64,000 nt of DNA. Source: Begonia masoniana. Its lineage: Eukaryota; Streptophyta; Magnoliopsida; Cucurbitales; Begoniaceae. The stretch spans positions 46,961,646-47,025,645 of the forward strand of contig CM039508.1 of the NCBI GenBank assembly GCA_022432975.1. Reading direction: 5' to 3'. Position 1 is the stretch's first letter. Every line of letters begins with the position of its first letter. Below, piece by piece: positions 35,415-45,935 of the stretch. The notes beneath the pieces were generated by a model. That model was given only the letters and a program-made list of their open reading frames with translations. It was not told the DNA's origin and did no database searches. The translations under genes were made by a program, and so were the position numbers.

Positions 35415-35777
35415 TGATGAGGACATCCTTTGATTTAGTCATGTTATTTATTTTGGTTATTTCCCATGCATAATTTATTATTATAGTTTTTAGTATTTTA
35501 TGGTTTTCTGTTATATGTTTAATGGGTCATCAGTGTCTTTGTCATTTTCCAAGTAGGTTTTATTCTATTTAAAGTATTGCATTGTAATTTGGTGGGATAG
35601 TTGATGAATGAATGATAAAAATGAATTTGAGTTTTCTCTGAAATCTCCCTCTTCCAATCTCCCTTTTTGTTACTTCTTCCCTCCCCTTTTCTGAACTTCT
35701 TCTTCCTACGGCTTCTTCTTCCCCTCACTCTCTTTCTCTCCCTGCTTCAATTCTATTTCCTATCCGCTGCTGCATCA
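35415..35777 (+). repeat. 5' LTR of the myosin-carrying element
   Basis: 363 bp, TG...CA. It includes tctatttaaagtattgc, a possible TATA-like promoter, and a pyrimidine-rich 3' half. Confidence 0.9.
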
Positions 35778-35780
35778 AAT

Positions 35781-35792
35781 TGGTATCAGAGC
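35781..35792 (+). other. Primer-binding site (initiator tRNA-Met)
   Basis: tggtatcagagc three bases after the LTR end. Confidence 0.9.
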
Positions 35793-35798
35793 CCAAAG

Positions 35799-35820
35799 CA
35801 ATTGTTTTCTCAAACAATTG
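35799..35820 (+). promoter_or_regulatory. Perfect hairpin after the primer site, repeated at 36233-36254
   Basis: caattgttt, loop tctc, then aaacaattg forms a nine-base-pair stem with a four-base loop, six bases downstream of the primer site. An exact second copy is at 36233-36254. The position is like that of retroviral packaging or dimerisation hairpins; the role is inferred. Confidence 0.5.
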
Positions 35821-36710
35821 ATTCTGGACACTTGTTTCTTTTTCTCTTCTGGTTTCGCTGCTACAGAGCCACTGCCTGTAGTTGGTTCGCCTCTCGATCT
35901 TTCCCAACTGTTCATCACTCATCGCTGCTGTTCATCTGGAAAACCCAAAGTTTTCGGGTGACTATTACTGTTGCTCACCTCAAAAATCAGAGCTCTACTG
36001 TGTCCTGAACCAGAGAGCATCACAACTCCGGACTCGGGTCCTTGCTGAACAGCCTTTGGCGCACCTTGCCTCTTGATTTCTTGTCGGGTTTCACAACTCC
36101 GATCTCGGTTCCTCGCCGAACAGCATATGCCGTACCTCGCCTCCCGATTTCTTGTCGGATCATCTGCTTCGTGTGTTTTGTTCGCGTCTCTGTCGTCTAG
36201 TTCGTCTCTGTTCATCGAAAGCTTCGTCAAAACAATTGTTTTCTCAAACAATTGATTCTGGGCTTTTCCTTCTGTTTCACCAGCCTCTCTTCCACTCGTT
36301 GGGGTTCTGGTAGTCAAAGCTGCAACTGCCCTGCCCAGAACAGTTCTGGTTCTGGTTCCCCTCTACTCTGTTTGAGTACTGTTTGAGAACTGTTCGGGTA
36401 CTGTTTGATGATTATTCAGAAGAAAATAAATCTGTTACTGGTTCGTTTCTGTTCATCGAAACCTCTGTCGCACGTCCTCACTCATCAACCGAACAGCCCT
36501 TCTCTTTTCTCTTCTGGTTCCATCGATAATTTGATTTTCGCTGCTCTGTTCTCGGGTTTCTGGACTCAGAGAACTGCGACTTTACTGTTCGCCGTAGTTC
36601 TGGGTCCTTGCCGTAGTACTGGGTGCTCTGTTCTAGGGTTTTCTGCTCGGTTCGTTGGATACATCGCTGTTCTGTCCTTGAATTTCTGATCAGTGAGGGT
36701 TGAACTGGGT

Positions 36711-36730
36711 TTCACTATTAACATAGTGAA
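36711..36730 (+). promoter_or_regulatory. Second leader hairpin, repeated at 36907-36926 just before the gag start
   Basis: ttcactat, loop taac, atagtgaa forms an eight-base-pair stem. The second copy ends two bases before the gag ATG at 36929. Pairing around the start codon could affect translation or RNA packaging; this is inference. Confidence 0.45.
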
Positions 36731-36928
36731 TTATAAAGTGTTCTATGGGCCAATCTCTTAGGCCATTCTTCTCATTGTCTTAGGCCAGTCTGCTGTTTGG
36801 GATTGGTTTCATATTCAGCTTTGTGGAAGTCTACAGTGGGTGCTGCCCTTTTGCTGTTTGGGATTGGTTTCAAACAGGGTTTTACAATCAGGTTTCACAA
36901 TCAGGTTTCACTATTAACATAGTGAATA

Positions 36929-37387
36929 ATGACAAGGAGTAGTCTTCAAAGTAACAAAAGGCGAGAGACTATTTTGCAAAGAACTTCTATGGACTACTTT
37001 GATAACGTAATACCTTTTAATATTTCATTACCTATTTTTAGTGGTCATTTAGATGGTTCTGATATTTTTGATTGGATAGTAAAGATAGAGATATTGTTTG
37101 AAAGTTATGATTATTCAAAGAGAAGAAAAATCCTGCTAACCTCTTGGAGTTTCAAAGGGTATGCTAATTTGTGGTTGGAAAAACTTACGAGAAAGAGAAG
37201 AGCAGATGGCAAGGGCGAAATTCGTACATGGGAGTTAATGAAGTACCTAATGAAAAATGAGTTTGCTCCAAGACATTACGAACAGAAGTATGACTCTCGA
37301 CAATTTTTAGGGTCACCAAACACATTGGAGCCACCACCCTTTCTAGCACATGTACGTAATGAATTTGTTGAAGAGTCCTTAGATTAA
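36929..37387 (+). CDS. Gag-like protein of the non-autonomous element
   Basis: 152 codons. F-S-G-H-L-D-G-S-D-I-F-D-W-I opens a retrotransposon gag core, followed by Y-A-N-L-W-L-E-K-L and F-A-P-R-H-Y. The TAA at 37385-37387 is in the same frame as the following 37442-38020 frame, so a single stop separates gag from the myosin-like part; if CAA was the original codon, one C-to-T change made it. No zinc knuckle is visible. Confidence 0.75.
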   Translation: MTRSSLQSNKRRETILQRTSMDYFDNVIPFNISLPIFSGHLDGSDIFDWIVKIEILFESYDYSKRRKILLTSWSFKGYANLWLEKLTRKRRADGKGEIRTWELMKYLMKNEFAPRHYEQKYDSRQFLGSPNTLEPPPFLAHVRNEFVEESLD

Positions 37388-37441
37388 AAAAAAGTTAAAC
37401 TTGATAAGATTCAACAAGATCTTGCAAGGCTTCTCGAGACA

Positions 37442-38020
37442 TTGAAGGAGTTCAATCAAGCTAAGGTTGAGAAAGAGAAAACTCATATTGACTCTTGTGA
37501 AACTATGGTGTTCTTAAGAGCTGGTCAAATGGCTTCTTTGGATGCGAAAAGAAGGGAAGTACTGGGAAATGCGGCCAGAATTATTCAAAGGCAAATTCGT
37601 ACATATATCTCTCGCAAAAAATTTGTTGCATTGCGTGAAGCAGCCATTCAACTCCAATCATTTTCTAGAGGAATATTAGCTCGTAAAATATATGAGCAAA
37701 TGCGAAGGGAAGCTAAAGCTTTAAGAATTCAGAAGTATTTCAGACAATATCTAGCAAGAAAATCTTACCTAAGTCTACGGTCATCTGCAATCACTTTGCA
37801 AACAAGATTAAGCGCAATGATGGCTCGTGATTTTAATGTCGACGATTTGATAGCTTATAAATGTCATTTTACACCATATGTTGATCCTTTTCTTCCTCCA
37901 TCTATTGATTTTGCTCTTACTAACACTGTTTTCCTAACATGTCCTATCACAACACGTGAGGATAACATTGAGACTATTTTAGATGAACAGATAGTATTTA
38001 CTCATGACGGTAAGGTCTAG
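37442..38020 (+). CDS. Captured myosin XI lever-arm (four IQ motifs) fused to an integrase tail
   Basis: 192 codons in the gag frame. Residues 22-131 match the end of the motor and the neck of plant myosin XI: V-F-L-R-A-G-Q-M-A at the motor end, then four calmodulin/light-chain-binding IQ motifs. Their Q residues are at 49, 72, 97 and 120, giving spacings of 23, 25 and 23, exactly the alternating pattern of a myosin V/XI lever arm. The first three keep the I/L-Q-x3-R-x4-R pattern; the fourth has S for the first R. From residue 132 the sequence is retroelement again (D-D-L-I-A-Y-K, then F-T-H-D-G-K-V). Roughly 330 bp of host sequence is uninterrupted, which suggests capture from spliced RNA. 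The frame ends at a TAG where Q is expected. Confidence 0.85.
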   Translation: MKEFNQAKVEKEKTHIDSCETMVFLRAGQMASLDAKRREVLGNAARIIQRQIRTYISRKKFVALREAAIQLQSFSRGILARKIYEQMRREAKALRIQKYFRQYLARKSYLSLRSSAITLQTRLSAMMARDFNVDDLIAYKCHFTPYVDPFLPPSIDFALTNTVFLTCPITTREDNIETILDEQIVFTHDGKV

Positions 38021-38250
38021 CGCTTTCTTGTTCGTTGGATGGATCGACCAAACAGTGATAGTATGTGGATTTGCAAAGAGACACTTTAGCATTTGGATCC
38101 AGACCTATTGGAGCTATTCCGAAATCATCAAGATATTTCTTTACTAAATTATGGGACAATTCTAAAGATCTTCGATACAGGTCCCCGGTCACACAAGTTT
38201 GTGGACGTCGACAGAAGGTTGTTCAACCGCTTAACTTATGGTTGGGAGGT
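38021..38250 (+). pseudogene. Integrase C-terminal/chromodomain-like tail with TAG stops
   Basis: Continuing the same frame past TAG: R-F-L-V-R-W-M-D-R-P-N-S-D-S-M-W-I, a second TAG, then P-D-L-L-E-L-F-R. This resembles the region after the integrase in gypsy elements. Both stops fit CAG-to-TAG changes at methylated CHG sites. Confidence 0.65.
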
Positions 38251-38313
38251 TGATTAGTTCTTGTGCAATGGGTCTTTCAACTTGGCTGGGAGTTTCTCGT
38301 TCCCCGGGAGAGT

Positions 38314-38676
38314 TGATGAGGACATCCTTTGATTTAGTCATGTTATTTATTTTGGTTATTTCCCATGCGTAATTTATTATTATAGTTTTTAGTATTTTAT
38401 GGTTTTCTGTTATATGTTTAATGGATCATTAGTGTCTTTGTCATTTTCCAATTAGGTTTTATTCTATTTAAAGTATTGCATTGTAATTTGGTGGGATAGT
38501 TGATGAATGAATGATAAAAATGAATTTGAGTTTTCTCTGAAATCTCCCTCTTCCAATCTCCCTTTCTTATACTTCTTCCCTCCCCTTTTCTGAACTTCTT
38601 CTTCCTAAGGCTTCTTCTTCCCCTCACTCTCTTTCTCTCCCTGCTTCAATTCTATTTCCTATCCGCTGCTGCATCA
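38314..38676 (+). repeat. 3' LTR of the myosin-carrying element
   Basis: 363 bp, the same length as the 5' LTR with about eight substitutions. Preceded by the purine-rich ccccgggagagt. Confidence 0.9.
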
Positions 38677-38681
38677 CTTCT

Positions 38682-39060
38682 GAATGAACGTAGCAATTGT
38701 AAATGGATCAGCTACTTGACCATCCATTCCTCTCTATCTTTACGCATTCTAGCACCAGGATCCAACATATTAGCGTTGCAAATGGCAAGAACAAGAGAAT
38801 GACATGTTAATCTGTTGGGAAGAAAGTTACTCTTGATCATGATAGATCCTTTTTCTTTGACAATCCATGCAATAGTATATTATATGAAGCCAAATTGGGG
38901 CACTAGCAGGCATACTGTTAATTCTCTTATCAAATAAGCCAATCTCTGTTTACACAGTACCTAATTTACAAGCCTCAACAATCATAGTGGTGTGGAAAAT
39001 AGTATCTACAACACGATCATTTAAACAAGCAAAATCAAAATTAACACCATCGAAGTTTAT
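38682..39060 (-). pseudogene. P-class PPR gene remnant, upstream part
   Basis: Minus-strand frames read A-S-Y-N-I-L-L-H-G-L-S-K-K-K-D-L, then (other frame) N-R-L-T-C-H-S-L-V-L-A-I-C-N-A-N-M-L-D. Before these is D-T-I-F-H-T-T-M-I-V-E-A-C-K-L-G. The order fits three PPR repeats. Frameshifts and stops are frequent. Removing both retrotransposons joins this to 35140-35414 and 28150-29057. Confidence 0.65.
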
Positions 39061-40189
39061 TTTTTATTGGTAAAAGAATGATTGAATGAATTGGCTATCA
39101 AAGTTTTATCAATCAAATTACCAATTCAGAAATCGAGATTACATTGACCATAATCACGTTCATTTTGCCTCCTGTAAGATACTATTTTGGCATGTCATTA
39201 ACAGATGGATAAAAATATCCAACATTATGTTTTCAAAAACATTTATGGCTTTGAGACGTGCTCTCGTATGACATGACCAGTTTATTTATGGCTCATCGAT
39301 TTAGAATATTATTTATTTATTTTACTGGACATATTTAATTTAAGAATGCATTAATCCTTATTGATCGCTAGTCAACGTACCACGATTTTTTTTTTTTTTT
39401 TTTTATAGAACTCATGAAAGGGGTCTTGTTTCTTTACACCATTCGCATTGAAGAAGTGTTGTTTGGGTTAATTAAGAGTAATGAGACAATTGACGGTGTC
39501 GTGATTCCTGAACACCAAACTTTAAACCAATCAGAGGTCTATTTTTCTGACTTTAGCGATGTTGAGTATTATCGTTTTATATGTCTATTGCATAGCATGC
39601 TAGAGGTCTTTGAGCTTACTCTATTGTCATGTAGGTTTTTCGTAATATATAGTAAGTTATTGTAGTATGTATAATAGATAGCAGAACTGTTTTTAAAGTG
39701 GTTTTATTGTCATTTATTAACTCCACTTTTATAAAAATATTTTACATTTGCATGCTCTCTTGCTTTTCTAATTTAACGTTGACTATAACATTTTATTTCC
39801 ATTTAGTTGAGTCCAACTCACCTAGATGACTCTTCTTTCAATTCTTAGCCTGAACATTACGATTGCCGACACAAGCCTAAGCTCGCGACAAGTGATCCAA
39901 TTTTTTCATTAAATTTCTTCTCGAGCAAGAGACTTTGTGGAAGTTTGACTATTTTTATGACTCCATTGTCAATGTACTTGGCGCTTTATATTAAACTTAT
40001 ATATTGTTTTTAAAATATTAAGATCAGTATGCGAGGTTACACAGAGTGTTTCGTGTGACACCAATCATTAATGCAGTAATAGACAATTGGTAAATATACA
40101 TAAATTAAAGAGACAGGGATGTTGCGAACGCAATCGACAATTCGCTAACGTCATGCGGGGCCAGCCCAGATTATAAAAAAACATTTTAC
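39061..40189. other. AT-rich intergenic DNA up to gap
   Basis: A (T)18 run near 39390 and several short frames with no recognised product. Nothing else identified. Confidence 0.45.
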
Positions 40190-40289
40190 NNNNNNNNNNN
40201 NNNNNNNNNNNNNNNNNNNNNNNNNNNNNNNNNNNNNNNNNNNNNNNNNNNNNNNNNNNNNNNNNNNNNNNNNNNNNNNNNNNNNNNNN
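40190..40289. other. Assembly gap (100 N)
   Basis: Exactly 100 N. Confidence 0.99.
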
Positions 40290-41231
40290 AGTTTTATGTT
40301 GCTTATCTTGTTTCATGAGGCAAACATGCTGCCTTAAACATTATCTATGGCATAAAACTTTCGTGATGTGAACATGAAACTCCTAATCAGCAATCACAGA
40401 ATATGTCATTCATCCACTGAAATCATACCAACTCGTCAAATTCTACATAGTAAAGCAGTAGTTTAAACACTGCTAATCATCGCTAAGTTCTACTAGCATC
40501 CTTGTGATTTAGGGCCCTAATGGCTGAGATCTTACACATTCACTTACCTGGTTTCCTTCGTCACTTGACTCCCTTTCTTCAAACTTCTTCACCTAAACAT
40601 TTCACCTCACAGTAATTAAAATAAACCCCTAAAGTTCCAATCACAAGTCATCCTAGAAATGTAATAACTAAGTCATTCCCGAATTCCCCTAGTCTAGTTA
40701 TCTGTGTGCCGTTAGAAATCCAAAACCAAAACAGCTAGGTCCAACTAACTAACGATTAATCAGGGTCGGTTATATAATGTGTCAGAATCATTCGGAAAAT
40801 GACATTACAAAATCCAGTTATAATGTTGCTATTGCGACTAATAACTCGGCCATTGGAGAAACCACAACTCCACACCAAGCTGAAAAACAGAGTTTAACAC
40901 TAACTGACACTACATTGTCAAATCCATACCTCGAGCGTAGAGTTATCCGAGAAATGGCAAGGGACCGATCGTCGAAGAAGATTACACAGGCAAGAGCGAG
41001 AGCTCGGAGAGGCACATCGCTGAAAGGAGAACGTTCGGCACATTGGTGTTGGTGAGATTTAAAAGCTTTTCTCATTCCTTATATATCGATCACACCACCT
41101 TAATTTCAATTTTGCCACTCAACCTAGTTCACGACAATTTGGAAAACAAATCTTGGTAGTAAATTTGTAAATCAAGGTCCCCAAATAAGGTGACAGTTAC
41201 ATTCCAATTAAAAAAATCACTTTTTTTTTTT
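40290..41231. other. Unassigned, possibly decayed LTR sequence
   Basis: The layout near 40510-40620 (agggccctaa, ttcacttacctgg, cttcttcacctaaa) resembles a stretch near 19440-19510 in a solo LTR, but the similarity is weak. No gene recognised. Confidence 0.3.
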
Positions 41232-42067
41232 TAAGAAGAAATTAGATTGGTGGGAGTAAATCATATGGAGGATTGACACTTGGCAAACTTGTGGGAAGAA
41301 GACAGCCGATGTAGTTCCATTGCTTCTCTTCCTCCTACGGAGACATTTCCCGCTCTGCGGTTCTCTCATTTCCTCTCTGCTTCTCTCTTTGGTTGAAGAA
41401 CAACAGAACGGCGAGGTGAGTTTCTTCCTTCTCTGCTTTTCCTCCTGCTTTTCGGTCTAAGGTCGTGAACCACAGTGCTCGTGCGTTCGAGCTTGTTACA
41501 TTTCGGACCACAGGTAAGGTCATATCCGTAGGTTGGCCCTTAAGGCCCTACATCTGGAGGTACTAGGTTTTCTGTTCTGTCGGGTTGTTTTGGGTAGAAA
41601 GGTATAGTTATGGTCTGAGTTGTCTATGTTCTGTTTCAACCATATGTTCTGTTATTTCTGTCATCTGCTCTCTGCCTGTTTAAGTTCAAACACTGTTCAT
41701 GCATACACGTTTTCTCTGAAGACATGCAAATGTTTTCTGTACACTGTTTGAAACTAAATAAGATAAAATCTGACTGAAATGTACCGGTTAAGTGTGGGAC
41801 GGGGACTGGCCCTCTGGTTTATCCCTCCCTGGGATTCTGAAAAAAATTGTCTTTGCCAAGGACCCTCTGGTTTATCCCTCCCTGGGAATCTGAAAACTAC
41901 TGAATGTGCCTGATAGTGCACCTACTGTTCGCCAGTTCCCCTATAAGCCCCACTTATACCCCTCTGCCACCGAAACGTAATGTTCTGTAATGTCACTGTA
42001 TTTCTGAAAACCGCATGCATAGCATTTTGCATCACTGCATATATATATATATATATATAATATATAT

Positions 42068-42164
<97 letters not shown>

Positions 42165-43601
42165 ATATATATATCTATATATATATATCTATATATATAT
42201 CTATATATGTTCTTACTGAGCTTTAGGCTCATAGGTGAACTCTCTGATGTAGGTACTGAACCCGAAAATGAGGACTTCGTGCCTCAGTCTGATGAATAGG
42301 TGCTGGTGGATCGAGCTCATGGGGGTTGTGGTTGCTGCAGCCAGACAAATTCTGACCTGAGGTTTAAGTTTTTCTGTAATGTCTATATCTGTAAAGTCTT
42401 CTGGAAGTTCTGGTTGTGTTGTAAAATTCTGTAAAAACTCTTCTTTTGGTAGATTCTACAATTGCATGTTAGGTTCTGTACTGATTCAGAGATTTTACTT
42501 TTAGAACAATGTACAAGTTCTGATGTCTCAGCTTTAGAAATCACTGTATTTGACAGTTGAACTCATGTCCTGAATGTTCTGAAATGTTTTAGAATATTTT
42601 CCTGTTTTGAGGTTTGCATGGATGTTCTCGAATTCTAGAGCTATCCATGCAGTCTGTCTTTCTTGAATCTGTCAGTTGAAATCTATCATCTGCAAAGTGT
42701 GTTTCAAAAATCTTGTTTTGAATCGGTTTTTGAAGGTTTGAAACCCTTATGCCTTCTGTTTTGATGCTCCCTGCCCGTATGTCTTTCTGTTAAAAATTGT
42801 CAAACTCTGCCCCTTTTAGACTATATCATCCGATCACGTCCACTGCTGTTTAAGTGTATATCCATCGGTGACGTCATCCACCTCCACCGCCCAGTTCAAT
42901 TATCTCATCCGATGACGTCTTCATCTCATCCGGTGTTGTCTGTTGTCTGTTGTCTGTATCTTCCGGTTGACGTCATCCATCTTCCGACTGACGTCATCAC
43001 CTCATCCGAATTCCATCTGCTGTCTGTATCCTCCGCCTGACGTCACCCATCTTCCGGCTGACGTCACCACAAGTCTTCCGCCCAGATTAGTTATATCTTC
43101 CGGCTGACGCCATCCATCTTCCGGCTGACGTCATCACCTTCTACCGATTCCGTTATTACCTGTATCTTCCGGCTGACGTCATCCATCTTCCGGCTGACGT
43201 CATCACCTTCTGCCGATTTCGTTTACTATCCGTATATGCCGATGACGTCATCACATCTTCCGATGATGTCATCACACACCTGATTTCATTATTTCCTTCG
43301 CCCTTTATGTTCCCTGTTCCTCCCCGCCTTCTCTGTTATTAACTTCTGTTTATTTATTTTCTTCGCCATTTCTTCTCTTCTGCTATCCATTATTGAAATC
43401 TGTTTTGCTATCAACTTCAAAGAAACTCGATTCTGTTAACTGTTTTTCCCGTTTGATTTCGAATCCAGAGATCCTTCTCTTTCTCTGTAAATGTTTTAAA
43501 AGTGTAATGTACAAAAAATATAGTCTCCGTTTTCTGTTAACTGTCCCGGAGTGATGGCTCCGATCCCGGACCCCGATCGGGTTCGGTTTCGGGCTGTCAC
43601 A
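41232..43601 (+). mobile_element. Truncated chromovirus LTR in the right arm
   Basis: Matches the reverse complement of 5587-7960. It ends at 43601 with ggctgtcaca against the same oxidase bases (gctataatt) as at 5587. It has the TGACGTCA array (about 42840-43270), the AT microsatellite (42035-42210) and the duplicated aaccaga/ggtttatccctccctggga block. Confidence 0.88.
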
Positions 43602-43964
43602 GCTATAATTCTCGGAGCCTGTTCGCTCCCCATTTGTACCTTAATGAGAACATTCAGGAATGAAGCGCTGGAGTTTGAATTATCGCTTTGTAGCCACTAG
43701 CCTGGCCCTTCTGGATCAGCCACGACATCGCTGTCATTATCCCGCCTTCGGAATTATCCTGATTCTTCTAGATGTTTTGGTTTTTTACCTCGCTGGCTTC
43801 GTTTCAGCAATGGCGGCGTAATCAGAGCTCCGACAGCCACTATTGTAACCCGAGATTGAACTGACCACGTCTCTTGAACTTTCTTGACCTTTTCTTTTGT
43901 GTCGCAGCATTTTAATGGCGTCGCAACAAGAAGGATGGCACTGTTGACGAATTTCACTAAAACC
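43602..43964 (-). pseudogene. FAO-type alcohol oxidase fragment, copy 3
   Basis: Minus strand encodes V-T-I-V-A-V-G-A-L-I-T-P-P-L-L-K-R-S, as in copy 1, and is bounded by the same LTR and the same hAT-B end. It is a duplicate of 5225-5586. Confidence 0.7.
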
Positions 43965-45780
43965 TAGTAGTGGGCAGGACCAGATCGCAAACCGAGAACC
44001 GGATCAGACCAGCAATTTTGGTCTGATTTCGATCCCAGGAGGATGGACCACGGTCGGGTCCTCGGTCCACAGCCCAAATTCCCAAAGAACGAGGACCAGA
44101 CCGAAGACCGAACTCAAACCAAATTGAGTCCCAACTTCCGAGTTTCAAAGTTTCGACTTATCCCTGCTCTGTGCTCCCTGCTCCAATTCAGCGTGGCTCT
44201 GTCTGTAGTCTGTCCACGGGCACAGTCCAATGTCCACTGCTACTCAGCTACTCCTCACAGTCAAAGTCACGGCTCAGTGCTCACTATATGTTTGTGAATT
44301 CACTGAATTGTGATATTTAGTTGTGTACTACTTAAATGCTTAATCTTAATTCTACGTAAAAATTACAGACGCTTCTAGATGGTCAATTGATCCATGCTCG
44401 CTGCTCGGCTCCTCCAATCTTGAACCTCATTGTATGTGTTTATTCTTTATTATGTAATTTTTGTGTTAGTAAAAATTAGGTCTGGTGGGAGACTCTTCGG
44501 AACTGTTGACAGAGAGCATTGTGATTTTGTTTGCTGTTTAGAATTTTAGGTTGTTTTTATTATGTAATTTCATGTTTGTTACTTTGTAGGTTTGCCTTGT
44601 TGTGAATCCAAATCAAATTAAAGATTCTGTTGATTAATGTGCTGGTTGTTTAATTGTATTGTATGTGTTGTGTGTTGGCTGTTGATTCATGTGTGTTTGT
44701 TGGCTGTTGATTCATGTGTTGATTGTTTGCTGTTAATTAATGTTGTGGGTTGTTTATTTGATGTGTTTTTGCTCTATGGTAGGATGAATCCTTCCAAAAG
44801 TGAAAGTACGCATGTGGATTCGAAAAAATTTAAGTTTATGACTTGGCTTCACTTCAGTAAGGTACCGGAAATAGATCAAGCAATATGTAATTATTGTGGG
44901 TAAATATATACAGCACATCCGACAAAGAATGAGACTTCAAGTATGATAAAGTATATCAAAGTATGCAAATAGTATTCACGAAATGTGGACAATAGGCAAC
45001 AATCTTTGTCCTTTAAAACTGTTGAGGGCAAAAGTGCTAGTGTACCAATATTTACTATGATGGGTGCTAGAAAATATCTAGCTAAGATGATTATAATTGT
45101 GAATTGACATTGAAAGTGGTAGAAGGAATTGGTTTCAAGACATTTTGTCTGTATCTAAATCCTAAGTTTATTATGTCATCTCGAAGGACAATAACAAGAA
45201 ATATTCGAGGCATATTTCAGAAAGAAAAACAAAAGTTGAAGAAGTATTTTTTTTCAACATCACAAAGGGTGTGTTTAACCACTGACACGTGGATCTCTAT
45301 TCAGAATTTGAATTACATAGGGCTGACATGTCATTTCATTGATCAAGACTGACATGTGCAAAAGAAGATCTTGAATTTTTGTTTGATTTCGAACCATAAG
45401 GGTGAGACCATTGGTAAGGAAGTTGAAAACTGTTTATTTAAATGGGAGCTTGAAAATGTTACCACCATCACCGTTGACAATGCGTCTTCCAACGACGTCG
45501 CTATCTCTTATTTGATGAAGACAATTAGAAATTAGAAGGAGTTAATTTTAAACGGCGATCATATGCATAAGGATTGTTTTGCACATGTCCTGAATTTGAT
45601 TGTTTCTGACGGCTTGAAAGAACATCAAACGTCCATAGCCAGAGCAAGAAAAGTTGTCAAGTACGTAAGATTTTCTCCGGGAAGATTGCAACATTTTAAG
45701 CTTGTGTGATGCAGTGAAAATTAATTGCAAATGTAATTTGTCTCTCGACGTTCCTACTTGTTAGAACTCAACATATTTGA
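43965..45780 (+). pseudogene. Decayed hAT transposon (hAT-B), right-arm copy
   Basis: Starts tagtagtgggca at 43965. The transposase begins at 44784 with a BED finger (C-N-Y-C-G), hits a stop, and resumes after a frame change at 45104-45352 (V-V-E-G-I-G-F to H-F-I-D-Q-D). Later frames contain T-V-D-N-A-S-S-N-D, the hAT block with the second catalytic aspartate, and C-F-A-H-V-L-N-L-I-V. The C-terminal dimerisation domain and 3' end are missing. Confidence 0.72.
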
Positions 45781-45789
45781 TACTGGAAA

Positions 45790-45935
45790 ACGCTGAGAAT
45801 GTCACAGTCCAGCCCCTTTCAACTAGCTCTACACGACCCGGCCCACCACACTAGGTGGAATCTGCGAGCCGCTAGCCCAACCCACCACACTAGGTGGAAT
45901 CTGCGAGCACTAGCTCAAGTGATACCACCACTTGT
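45790..45935 (+). repeat. SINE-like unit 1, left part
   Basis: An inverted SINE tail (ccaccacactaggtggaatc, twice) joins a forward tRNA-like head with A-box-like tagctcaagtga. It is cut at cttgt by the solo LTR and continues at 48576. Confidence 0.6.

Larger units (their letters stand above)
35415..38676 (+). mobile_element. Non-autonomous LTR retrotransposon carrying a myosin XI segment
   Basis: Two 363-bp LTRs (35415-35777 and 38314-38676) start tgatgagg and end tgcatca. The flanking TSD cttct is perfect (35410-35414, 38677-38681), and an initiator tRNA-Met primer site is at 35781-35792. The 2.5-kb interior has a long leader, a gag domain, a host-derived myosin XI IQ-motif segment and the end of an integrase. 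Protease, reverse transcriptase and RNase H are missing, so it must be mobilised in trans. About eight differences between the LTRs make it older than the element at 29058. Confidence 0.9.

Noticed and set aside
39414..39665. 83-codon frame considered as a LINE reverse-transcriptase scrap
   Set aside because: Resemblance to the R-I-x-G/Y-A-D-D region is too weak and no other LINE part is nearby.
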